Shown: positions 9,290 to 17,320 of the stretch, piece by piece | Layout of the letters: every line of letters starts with the position of its first letter | Numbering within the stretch: the first letter of the stretch is position 1 | NCBI GenBank assembly: GCA_963775245.1 | Contig: CAVZID010000038.1 | Span: forward strand, 80,761-144,760 | Reading direction: 5' to 3' | Origin: CAVSWT01 sp963775245 | GTDB lineage: Bacteria > Bacteroidota > Ignavibacteria > Ignavibacteriales > Ignavibacteriaceae | Length of the DNA stretch: 64,000 nt | The notes under the pieces: generated by a model | Database searches by the model: none | Seen by the model: the letters and a program-made list of their open reading frames with translations, nothing else | Told to the model about the DNA's origin: nothing | Translations under genes and position numbers: made by a program

Positions 9290-10822
9290 TTAAATCTCAA
9301 ACTTAATCCCTTGCGCAAGAGGAAGCTCTGTTCCAAAATTAATTGTATTGGTTTGTCTTCTCATATATGTTTTCCAGGCATCAGAACCAGATTCTCTTCC
9401 ACCGCCGGTTTCCTTCTCGCCTCCAAAGGCACCGCCAATTTCAGCACCGGAGGTTCCGATATTTACATTCGCTATTCCGCAATCTGAACCTTCAGCAGAT
9501 AAAAACTTTTCTGCTTCTCTTAAATTACTTGTGAAGATTGCAGAAGACAATCCTTGTACAACTCCGTTGTGAAGTTTTATAGCATTATCTACTTCACCTT
9601 TATATTTTATTAAATAAAGTATAGGAGCGAAAGTTTCTTCCTGTACAATTTCATAATGATTTTCTGCTTCTGCAATCACGGGTTTTACATAAGTACCGGA
9701 TTCATAATTTCTACCTTTAAGAACTTCTCCACCGTATAAAACTTTTCCGCCTTCTTTTTCAAGTCTGACCAGAGCATCTTTGAACATTTCAACTGCATCT
9801 TTATCAATCAAAGGCCCAACATGATTTTTTTCATCCAACGGATCGCCTATTTTCAATCCTTTGTAGGCTTTGATAAGCGAATCTTTCACTTTATTATAAA
9901 TTGATTCATGAATAATTAATCTTCTTGTTGATGTACACCTTTGGCCGCATGTTCCAACTGCACCAAAAACAATAGCGGGCATTGCCATTTTTAAATCAGC
10001 ATCGGGTGTAATTATGATTGCGTTGTTTCCTCCAAGTTCAAGAATAGATTTACCGAATCTTTTTGCAATCATTTCACCGGCATGTTTTCCTACCTTCGTA
10101 GATCCGGTTACCGAGATCAATTGAATTCTTTTATCATTTAACATTAGTTCGCCAATAGTTGAACCACGTCCAATTACTAAAGAGAAAACACCTTCTGGAA
10201 TTTTATTTTCTTTTAATACTTCAGCAATAATTTTTTGAGTTGCTATCCCGGACAACGGAACTTTTGAAGAAGGTTTCCAGAGATTTACATTTCCGCAAAC
10301 TGCAGCAATCATTGCATTCCATGACCACACAGCAACTGGAAAATTAAAAGCAGAAATTGTAGCTACTATTCCTAATGGATGATATTGATCATACATTCTG
10401 TGATTCGGCCTTTCTGAGTGCATAGTAAAACCATAAAGCTGGCGGCTTTGCCCCACAGCAAAGTCACAGATATCAATCATTTCCTGAACTTCACCTAAAC
10501 CCTCCTGCAAAGATTTTCCCATTTCATAAGAAACTAGTCTGCCTAAATAAGGTTTATATTCCCTCAATCTTAATCCTATTTGCCTAACTATCTCTCCTCT
10601 TTTGGGAGCAGGTATTTTCCTCCAGACTAAAAATGCTTCTTCGGCCTTCTTAATGATTTTTTCATAATCTTTTTCTGACGCTTGAAAAACTTTTGCAATC
10701 AATTTCCCATCTGTTGGAGACACTATTTTTAGCTCACCTTGGTCTTTTGATTCATTCCATTTTGTTCCAGTGGAAGAACCATAATTTTCCTTTTCAATAC
10801 CTAATTTTTTCAAGAAATCCAT
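9290..10822 (-). CDS. ALDH7-type semialdehyde dehydrogenase (lysine catabolism)
   Basis: NAD-dependent aldehyde dehydrogenase of the antiquitin/ALDH7 group, predicted to oxidise 2-aminoadipate 6-semialdehyde (in equilibrium with piperideine-6-carboxylate) to 2-aminoadipate. Visible are SAFNFPVAVWSWN (cofactor site), VTGSTKVG (Rossmann turn), LELGGNN with the general-base Glu, and GQRCTSTRRL with the catalytic Cys; this last form is characteristic of ALDH7. At 510 residues it is full length. It lies 21 bp downstream of an Rrf2 regulator on the same strand and divergent from L-lysine 6-aminotransferase, the enzyme that makes its expected substrate. The ribosome-binding site is AGGAG. Confidence 0.9.
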   Translation of the reverse strand: MDFLKKLGIEKENYGSSTGTKWNESKDQGELKIVSPTDGKLIAKVFQASEKDYEKIIKKAEEAFLVWRKIPAPKRGEIVRQIGLRLREYKPYLGRLVSYEMGKSLQEGLGEVQEMIDICDFAVGQSRQLYGFTMHSERPNHRMYDQYHPLGIVATISAFNFPVAVWSWNAMIAAVCGNVNLWKPSSKVPLSGIATQKIIAEVLKENKIPEGVFSLVIGRGSTIGELMLNDKRIQLISVTGSTKVGKHAGEMIAKRFGKSILELGGNNAIIITPDADLKMAMPAIVFGAVGTCGQRCTSTRRLIIHESIYNKVKDSLIKAYKGLKIGDPLDEKNHVGPLIDKDAVEMFKDALVRLEKEGGKVLYGGEVLKGRNYESGTYVKPVIAEAENHYEIVQEETFAPILYLIKYKGEVDNAIKLHNGVVQGLSSAIFTSNLREAEKFLSAEGSDCGIANVNIGTSGAEIGGAFGGEKETGGGRESGSDAWKTYMRRQTNTINFGTELPLAQGIKFEI

Positions 10823-10843
10823 AGAGTTAACTCCTTATATATT

Positions 10844-11263
10844 TTATTTTATAGATAATTGCTCAATAATATTTTTAAGTTTTATTTTACTCATTTTATT
10901 TTCAATATCAACTTGAATATCAGCAAAAAGATCAAGAAAAAAATCATTTAGTTTTGTTATATCATTTTCAGTTTTATGATTTTTATGAACATCCAAATAA
11001 AAAGCTTTTCTATCTTCGATAGAACAATAAATTTCTTGAAGATGTAACCGGTTGGGATCTTTTTTAAGCATGAATCCACCTGTGCTCCCGCTAATGCTTT
11101 GAACAATATCACTTTTAACCAGCAAAGACAATATCTTTCTAAGCTTGGAAGCATTTACACCAGTAAAATTTGCTATTTCGCTGCTGCTTTTTAGTTCAGG
11201 ATAAACTTTTGAAAGAAAGCATAAAGCCTTAACAGCAGTAGATAATTTTGTTGACGCAGACAT
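10844..11263 (-). CDS. Rrf2-family regulator without the canonical Fe-S cysteines
   Basis: Winged-helix transcription factor. The helix-turn-helix spans about residues 10-60 (SSEIANFTGVNASKLRKILSLL), and the wing GSTGGFMLKK matches the Rrf2 GxxGGxxL signature. IscR/NsrR-type Rrf2 proteins have three clustered cysteines after residue 90; here the only cysteines are C15 and the one in IYCSIED, so a cluster is unlikely. CymR-like redox-insensitive members are the closest functional analogy. It is the first gene of a unit with the ALDH7 gene (21 bp apart). The inverted repeat at 11277-11295 just before its start suggests autoregulation. Control of lysine degradation is inferred from position. Confidence 0.82.
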   Translation of the reverse strand: MSASTKLSTAVKALCFLSKVYPELKSSSEIANFTGVNASKLRKILSLLVKSDIVQSISGSTGGFMLKKDPNRLHLQEIYCSIEDRKAFYLDVHKNHKTENDITKLNDFFLDLFADIQVDIENKMSKIKLKNIIEQLSIK

Positions 11264-11276
11264 AAATATTTCAAAT

Positions 11277-11295
11277 TGTTACGGTAAGTGTAACA
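11277..11295. promoter_or_regulatory. Candidate Rrf2 operator TGTTAC-N7-GTAACA
   Basis: Perfect 6-bp inverted repeats (11277-11282 and 11290-11295) separated by 7 bases, 14 to 32 bases upstream of the Rrf2 start codon, inside the divergent control region shared with the lysine aminotransferase. A lone GTAACA half-site occurs near 11417. Assigning it to the Rrf2 protein is inference. Confidence 0.4.
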
Positions 11296-11548
11296 TATTA
11301 TAAATTGAAAATCAAATACTGATTTATTGATTGTAAATCTTTATTAAAAATACTATCTTGTATTCAGGAATTACGAATTATAAAAAAATGCAAAGATATA
11401 TTTCATTCAAAAAAGTAACAGGTCTATCAATGCTGCGGAGTTATTTTATCTCCCGCTTCGAAAACGTATTTTAATCTTCTCCCTACTCTCTTTTAATCTT
11501 ATTAAAATAATCATTTTCAAAATTTACAGTTAATCATGGGAGAATTAC

Positions 11549-12916
11549 ATGGAAAACAAATTTTATGCTAGCGAGGAATTAATGGAAGATTATGCTTCTG
11601 TTCAACCTGAGCAAGTACATTCAATACTAAAAAAACATATGCTTGCCGATGGCTTCAGTATAGTCCTTGATTTGCAAAGAAGTCACGGCTCTAGAATAGT
11701 AGATGAAATCAGCGGTGATACATATTTGGATTTATTCACCTTCTTTGCTTCATCTGCTTTAGGGATGAATCATGAAAGGTTAAATTCTGATGAGGTTAAA
11801 AATGAATTAACCTTAGCAGCAATTAATAAACCTTCCAATTCAGATATTTATACTACTTTAATGGCTGATTTTGTAGATACTTTTGCAAATATTGCTAAAC
11901 CGGACTTTATGAAATATTTATTCTTTGTTTCAGGCGGTGCACTTGCAGTTGAGAATGCCTTAAAAGTTGCTTTCGATTGGAAAGTTCAAAAGAATTTTAT
12001 GAAAGGTATTAAAGAAGAAAGGGGACACCAGGTAATTCATTTTAAGGAAGCTTTTCACGGACGCAGTGGTTATACAATGTCTTTAACCAACACTGATCCT
12101 AATAAAGTAAAATATTTCCCTAAATTTAATTGGCCAAGAATCACAAATCCAAAGATTACCTTCCCTCTTGATACTAATTTAGATAAAGTAATTCAGCTTG
12201 AAAAAACTGCTATTGCAGAAATTCATCAAGCAATCAAAAATAATCCAGATGATATAGCAGCAATCATTATTGAGCCTATTCAAGGAGAAGGCGGAGATAA
12301 TTTCTTCCGAAAAGAATTCTTTACGCAGCTTCGGGAAATAGCTGACCAGAACGAAATCTTATTAATATTTGATGAAGTTCAAACCGGGTTTGGTTTAACA
12401 GGAAAATTCTGGGCATCCGAATATTATGTAAAGCCAGACATTATTGCATTCGGGAAAAAAGCACAGGTATGCGGTATAATGGTTTCAGATAGAATTGATG
12501 ATATTCAGGAACACTGCTTTAGAAAATCAAGTAGAATCAATTCAACCTGGGGTGCAAATCTTACAGATATGGTAAGATCAAAAAACATTATGAGAATTAT
12601 ACTGGAGGAGCATTTAGTAAATAATTCATATGAGATGGGTAAATATTTATTGGATGAATTATTAAATATACAAAGTGAATATCCTCAACTTATTTCGAGT
12701 GTTAGAGGATTAGGCTTAATGTGCTCATTTGATTTACCAAATGGTGAGATTAGAAATAAATTTACTTCGGAATGCTTCAAGAATAAATTAATTATTTTGG
12801 GATGCGGTCAGAGATCTATCAGGTTCAGGCCCGCTTTGAATATAACCCAAAATGATTTAGATGAAGGCTTGCAAATTATCAGAAATGTTTTAAATTTATT
12901 GTCGTCAAATAAATAA
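11549..12916 (+). CDS. lat: L-lysine 6-transaminase
   Basis: Class III PLP aminotransferase that moves the epsilon-amino group of lysine to 2-oxoglutarate, giving 2-aminoadipate semialdehyde. The N-terminal HMLADGFSIVLDLQRSHGS and LFTFFASSALGMNH are specific to lysine 6-aminotransferases. EAFHGRSGYT, IIEPIQGEGGDN and FDEVQTGFG are the class III cofactor motifs, and the PLP lysine lies in DIIAFGKKAQVCG. At 455 residues it is full length. It is divergent from the Rrf2-ALDH7 unit, so both steps of the pathway share one control region. GGGAGAA precedes the ATG as ribosome-binding site. Confidence 0.92.
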   Translation: MENKFYASEELMEDYASVQPEQVHSILKKHMLADGFSIVLDLQRSHGSRIVDEISGDTYLDLFTFFASSALGMNHERLNSDEVKNELTLAAINKPSNSDIYTTLMADFVDTFANIAKPDFMKYLFFVSGGALAVENALKVAFDWKVQKNFMKGIKEERGHQVIHFKEAFHGRSGYTMSLTNTDPNKVKYFPKFNWPRITNPKITFPLDTNLDKVIQLEKTAIAEIHQAIKNNPDDIAAIIIEPIQGEGGDNFFRKEFFTQLREIADQNEILLIFDEVQTGFGLTGKFWASEYYVKPDIIAFGKKAQVCGIMVSDRIDDIQEHCFRKSSRINSTWGANLTDMVRSKNIMRIILEEHLVNNSYEMGKYLLDELLNIQSEYPQLISSVRGLGLMCSFDLPNGEIRNKFTSECFKNKLIILGCGQRSIRFRPALNITQNDLDEGLQIIRNVLNLLSSNK

Positions 12917-12943
12917 AATATTTATTAAACTACTTGCATGATG

Positions 12944-12970
12944 TCCCGCCTTTTGGCGGGATTATCATTT
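12944..12970 (+). terminator. Intrinsic terminator of lat
   Basis: TCCCGCC (12944-12950), loop TTTT, GGCGGGA (12955-12961), followed by TTATCATTTT. A GC-rich 7-bp stem directly after lat and before rsmI. Confidence 0.65.
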
Positions 12971-12989
12971 TAAATTTATAGTTAAAGCT

Positions 12990-13676
12990 TTGAACAATAA
13001 TTTATTCATTGTAAGCACACCAATCGGGAATCTCAAAGATATTACGCTTAGAGCAATAGATACTTTAAAAGAAGTTGATTTTATTGCTTGTGAGGATACG
13101 CGAGTCACTGCCTTCCTCTTAAATCATTTCGAAATTAAAAAAGAAATGATTTCATTTAATGCTGCCAATGAAACAAACAAAATTGAATATGTGATAAATA
13201 GAATTAATTCCGGAGAAAGCTGTGCCTTGGTTTCAGATGCAGGCACACCTGGGATTTCAAATCCTGGAGTAAGATTAATTTCTGCTTCAATAAAAAATGG
13301 AATAATGATTATTCCAATTCCTGGTGTAACCGCTGCAATTACAGCCTTATCCATCAGTGGACTGCCAACGGATTCATTCGTGTTTGAGGGGTTTCTTCCG
13401 CTAAAAAAAGGAAGACAAAAAAAACTAAAAGAGTTATCAGAAGAAAAACGTTCTATTATTCTTTATGAATCAACTTACAGAATTGAAAAATTGTTGAATG
13501 AACTATCCGAATACATGCCCGAAAGAATAATTGTAATTGCGCGTGAGCTTACAAAAAAATTTGAAGAAGTTTGGAGAGGCACCCCTCAAGAAATTCTAAG
13601 TTCTCTCAAAGACAGAACTATAAAAGGTGAATTTGTTGTTGTTATCTCCCCGCTTAATTGGAAAGAAATTTCCTGA
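12990..13676 (+). CDS. rsmI: 16S rRNA (cytidine-1402-2'-O)-methyltransferase
   Basis: Tetrapyrrole-methylase-fold SAM enzyme that methylates the ribose of C1402 in 16S rRNA. Family motifs run in order: FIVSTPIGNLKDITLRA at the N terminus, CEDTR, VSDAGTPGISNPG (SAM loop), PIPGVTAAITALSISGLP and ELTKKFEEVWRG. The frame starts with TTG at 12990; the next possible start would remove the conserved STPIGNL strand, so TTG is preferred. At 228 residues it lacks the C-terminal extension of the roughly 285-residue E. coli protein, as in many Bacteroidota. It is convergent with mutM. Confidence 0.94.
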   Translation: MNNNLFIVSTPIGNLKDITLRAIDTLKEVDFIACEDTRVTAFLLNHFEIKKEMISFNAANETNKIEYVINRINSGESCALVSDAGTPGISNPGVRLISASIKNGIMIIPIPGVTAAITALSISGLPTDSFVFEGFLPLKKGRQKKLKELSEEKRSIILYESTYRIEKLLNELSEYMPERIIVIARELTKKFEEVWRGTPQEILSSLKDRTIKGEFVVVISPLNWKEIS

Positions 13677-13728
13677 AATTATGGGATAAATAAAATCTTC
13701 TTCCAATATTCAAAAACTCAAATTCCCT

Positions 13729-14541
13729 CTACTTTAACTTTTGATGTTTTATACAAAAATATGAGGTTCTTCCTCCAATAGTTTTGTGCCTAATGGAGCC
13801 GTTACATTTAGGACAGTTTTCTTCATCATCTCTAAACAAAACTAACCAATTTTCAGGATAGCTGTTGAAATCTGCTTTAAGTTTAACTGCATTTTTCAAA
13901 ATATCTCTCATTGATTTATAGACCGCTTCCAAATCTTTTTCTTTAAAATGTTTTACTACAGACAAAGGATGAATATTTGCTTGAAAAAGAATTTCATCAG
14001 AATATAAATTCCCAATACCGGCAAAAGTTTTCTGATCCAACAATGCTGCTTTAATATTTCCGGATTTCTTTCTTAATATTTCTTTGAATTTATTATAACT
14101 CAATTTGCTGCTTATCGGATCTGCACCCAGCTTTTTCTTTTTAAGAAATTCATCAATGCTTTCTATCAGGCTTACTTTCCCAAATTTTCTTTGACAATCA
14201 TAAGCAAGGTTATAGCCATTTGAAAAACTAAATAGAATTCTTATATGATTATGGGAACCATCCTTCGGAGAAGCTTCGTCTTCATTTTTATAATATTTCA
14301 AAAACCCAGTCATGCCGAAATGCATAACAACAATTTTATTTTCGCTTATTTGAGCAAATAAATATTTTCCATGCCTATATGTAGTTTTGAACTTCTCCCC
14401 TTTTATTTTCGACACAAAACTTTTAATCGAAATACTTGACAAAATACTTCTGTCAAGCACTTTAACGTCTTTAATTGTTTTGTTCAATGAAGTAGAATCA
14501 AAATATTTTCTATAGCTTTCGACTTCTGGTAATTCAGGCAT
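13729..14541 (-). CDS. mutM: Formamidopyrimidine-DNA glycosylase
   Basis: Bifunctional base-excision repair glycosylase/AP lyase for oxidised purines. It starts with MPELPEVE, where P2 is the catalytic nucleophile and E3 the acid. Other family segments are RHGKYL, MHFGMTG, AALLDQKTFAGIGNLYSDEILF (H2TH domain) and a C-terminal zinc finger. The finger reads CPKC, 16 residues, then CIKH, so the fourth ligand is His instead of the usual Cys; zinc binding is still plausible. The Arg of GGRTSYF matches the finger arginine that contacts DNA. It is convergent with rsmI. Confidence 0.93.
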   Translation of the reverse strand: MPELPEVESYRKYFDSTSLNKTIKDVKVLDRSILSSISIKSFVSKIKGEKFKTTYRHGKYLFAQISENKIVVMHFGMTGFLKYYKNEDEASPKDGSHNHIRILFSFSNGYNLAYDCQRKFGKVSLIESIDEFLKKKKLGADPISSKLSYNKFKEILRKKSGNIKAALLDQKTFAGIGNLYSDEILFQANIHPLSVVKHFKEKDLEAVYKSMRDILKNAVKLKADFNSYPENWLVLFRDDEENCPKCNGSIRHKTIGGRTSYFCIKHQKLK

Positions 14542-14585
14542 AACTTTATTAATGATTAATTAATGGTTGATACGAATTAAAATAC

Positions 14586-17105
14586 TTATAATCCCACCTG
14601 CAAACCTAATAAATAATTTCTTTCAGCAGCCGGGAAAAATTCTGCTCCGATTGCATTTGCAGAATAGAGATTATCAAATATATTATTTATTTGAAAAATT
14701 ATTTTAGAATTTGTTAAAGAATTAAATACATTAAATTCGTAGCTGCCTGTAAAATTAGCTGTGAAATATGCATCGTTTTTATTATCATTATAGCTAACAA
14801 ATCCTGGATATTTCTTTAAATAACTGTTTAGTTTATCAGCATAAATATCTGAATAAAATTCTCCAACATATTTGCCGTTAAGCTGCAATAACAATCCGTA
14901 TTTATAAAATGAAATTCCGAAGTTAGTTAAGAAATCGGGGAAGCCGCTAATTTTACTTCCATTCAAATCCAAGGCAGCAACTTCAGATGAGTCATCATTT
15001 ACGTAGTAATCAATGAATGTTTGACCTTTATTAATTTCATTTTTACTATAAGATGCGTTAGCAAAAATTTCAAACGAGTTTAATAATTTATAATTTGCAG
15101 ACAGTTCAATTCCCTGATGGATTGTACTTTCGACATTCCCTGTAATAGGCTGGCCAAAACGATCAAGTTTCCCATTTTTAACTATTTCATTATTGAAAAG
15201 CATATAAAACAAATTAATTGAAAAAGTAAAATCCCTATTATTAAATGAGGAACCAAGTTCAAAGTCATTCATGGTTTCCGGCTTAACAAGAGGATTACTA
15301 AAATTATAAGTTCCATTAGGATTAACTTCGAATTGAGGAGTTGCTCCTCCACTTGATTCTGCAGCATCGTAATAATTATTCAGGCGAGGTTCTCTTGAAA
15401 CTCTTGCGTATGAAACATAAATATTTTGAAGTTCGTTGAATTTATAATTAATACCTATTCTTGGATTAAAAAATAAATTACTAATTTCAAAATTGGTTCC
15501 CACATATTTTTCATTATATAATTTGTACCTGTGAAAGGCTAATTGTAATTCTCCAAGCAAATTTACTTTATCCGATAAGTTGTATGTTTCGTGTACAAAT
15601 CCATTTATAATATCATTTCCACCATTGAAGAAATAATACCTAAAATATTTTGTAAGTCCAATTGGAAGATTTTCTCCATAATTTAAACTTCCCCAATGAG
15701 TACTTCTATGAATCCTAAATTCGCCACCAAGAATTAATTCCCCGTTATTATGTCTTATACTAACTCTTGGAATCCATCCGTATTGTCTATTTTCAACTTG
15801 AGCACGAATTAAAACATTTGTCGGGCCGTAAGCAGAATCCGGTAAAAACCCATTTTCTTTTAAGCGGAAATAATCATTGTAACCATAATCAGGAATTGCC
15901 CAGCTTCCGTCATAATCAAAAAATCCATTTCCCAGCACTAAAAATAGAGCAGAATTGAAAGTTATGTTATCATTCAAATCATATTCATTTAAAAGTTCAA
16001 AATGAGGCTGTGAAAAGTTTTCTATTTCATCAGGCCTTCTTTGTACAGTATAACTATATGTATTTGTTTGGGCATCCTCACCCCAATCAGAAAAGTTTTC
16101 TCTCCTTAATTTCTTATCTTTAATTGCAAATTTGGGGAGTCCTGTATAAGCAAGTCCATCTGCAATTGGTCCTCCATAAAAATTAATTTGAGAAGTAAGT
16201 TTATTGTCGAATCGAATTGCAGAAACATGATAAGAACTAAATTTAACCCAAGAATTATTTCTATATCCGCTGCTTAATATTTGTGAAAGGTTCGCATATA
16301 TAGAATATTTATTATCAATTAATCCGCTTGAAAAAGAAGTGGAATATTTTCTGACATTGTAACTTCCAAGTGATGCTGACACATCAACTTTTGGTTCATT
16401 GGAAAATGTTGATGTGATAATATTTATTGAACCACCAATTGCCGGATAGCCAAAAACTCCAGAACCAGCTCCACGCTGAACTTGAATTACTTCAGTACTA
16501 GCTAACAAGTCCGGAAAATCCAGCCAATAAACATTATGATCTTCAGGATCATTTTGCGTTATACCATTGATTGAAACCGAAATTCTCCTTTGATCAAAAC
16601 CTCTTATGCTTAAATAATTGTAGCCGATTCCATTACCATTTTCAGAATAAAATGTTGTGGAAGGAAGATTGCTTAAAAATTCCGGAATGTCTTGAACTGT
16701 ATAATCTTTTTCAATTTCGTCTCTTTTTATTTTGCTGAACGCTAGAGGAGTAACTCCTTCTTTACCCAAGCTTCCTTTAACTAATACTGATTGAGAAGGA
16801 ATAACTTTAGGTGTAAGCTCAATAATTAAATTTTTGTCTGATGGATATGATTTTAATGAAACTACATTTGTATCATAACCAATGTAAGTGATAACTAAAT
16901 GTGAATATGATGCAAAATTTCCCTTAAGAATAAAACTGCCGTCTTCATTTGAAGTAGTGCCAATTGTTTTGTTTTCTTGAATAAAGATATTTGCTTTAGG
17001 TAATGGAGATTTGGTGTTTGAGTCTAAAATTTTTCCCGTGATAGTTGTCATTTGCGGAAAGATTATTAAGGGGAAAAACAGAAAAAGAATAATTAAGTAT
17101 TTCAT
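14586..17105 (-). CDS. TonB-dependent outer-membrane receptor under TPP control
   Basis: Outer-membrane active transporter. In order: signal peptide 1-17, a carboxypeptidase-regulatory-like beta sandwich (about 20-105, ITGKILDSNTKSPLPKANIF), a plug domain (about 110-235, with FYSENGNGIGYNYLSIRGF and VQRGAGSGVFGYPAIGG), then a roughly 600-residue beta-barrel to the C terminus. The leader carries a TPP riboswitch with terminator, so the substrate is predicted to be thiamine, TPP or a thiamine precursor, as known for TPP-regulated TonB receptors in Bacteroidota. No thiamine biosynthesis gene lies in the window. Function is assigned from regulation, not from the barrel sequence. Confidence 0.88.
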   Translation of the reverse strand: MKYLIILFLFFPLIIFPQMTTITGKILDSNTKSPLPKANIFIQENKTIGTTSNEDGSFILKGNFASYSHLVITYIGYDTNVVSLKSYPSDKNLIIELTPKVIPSQSVLVKGSLGKEGVTPLAFSKIKRDEIEKDYTVQDIPEFLSNLPSTTFYSENGNGIGYNYLSIRGFDQRRISVSINGITQNDPEDHNVYWLDFPDLLASTEVIQVQRGAGSGVFGYPAIGGSINIITSTFSNEPKVDVSASLGSYNVRKYSTSFSSGLIDNKYSIYANLSQILSSGYRNNSWVKFSSYHVSAIRFDNKLTSQINFYGGPIADGLAYTGLPKFAIKDKKLRRENFSDWGEDAQTNTYSYTVQRRPDEIENFSQPHFELLNEYDLNDNITFNSALFLVLGNGFFDYDGSWAIPDYGYNDYFRLKENGFLPDSAYGPTNVLIRAQVENRQYGWIPRVSIRHNNGELILGGEFRIHRSTHWGSLNYGENLPIGLTKYFRYYFFNGGNDIINGFVHETYNLSDKVNLLGELQLAFHRYKLYNEKYVGTNFEISNLFFNPRIGINYKFNELQNIYVSYARVSREPRLNNYYDAAESSGGATPQFEVNPNGTYNFSNPLVKPETMNDFELGSSFNNRDFTFSINLFYMLFNNEIVKNGKLDRFGQPITGNVESTIHQGIELSANYKLLNSFEIFANASYSKNEINKGQTFIDYYVNDDSSEVAALDLNGSKISGFPDFLTNFGISFYKYGLLLQLNGKYVGEFYSDIYADKLNSYLKKYPGFVSYNDNKNDAYFTANFTGSYEFNVFNSLTNSKIIFQINNIFDNLYSANAIGAEFFPAAERNYLLGLQVGL

Positions 17106-17120
17106 CTTAACCTCTTTAAA

Positions 17121-17146
17121 ATAAAAATGCCGTTTGGTAAAACGGC
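17121..17146 (-). terminator. Intrinsic terminator of the TPP riboswitch
   Basis: On the minus strand GCCGTTT (17146 to 17140), loop TACC, AAACGGC (17135 to 17129), then ATTTTTAT. It lies between the riboswitch and the receptor start codon, so termination in the leader can switch the gene off. Its 3' arm is also complementary to the 5' edge of the riboswitch (17257-17250). Confidence 0.78.
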
Positions 17147-17169
17147 TAACACTAATTATTCTTTAACTC

Positions 17170-17257
17170 GTTTTCCTACGCTGGTATTATCCAGATCAGG
17201 TTCAAGGGTATCATCTCAGCTATCCCAAATGTGTTGGAATAACACCCCTAACGGCAT
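17170..17257 (-). promoter_or_regulatory. TPP riboswitch (THI element)
   Basis: Read on the minus strand, the 5' half has GGGGTG and GCTGAGATGATACCC; the 3' half has ACCTGATCTGGATAATACC and AGCGTAGGAAA. These are the near-invariant THI-box elements that bind the pyrimidine and pyrophosphate of TPP. P1 can be closed by CGTT with AACG. The variable P3 arm is short (ATTCCAACACATTTGG region). It lies about 65 bases upstream of the TonB receptor and is followed by an intrinsic terminator, which predicts an OFF switch when TPP is plentiful. Confidence 0.95.
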
Positions 17258-17320
17258 TCAAAATTTCAAATAAACATTTATATTTTTAGAACCAACACAA
17301 AAATTATAAATTAAAAACTA

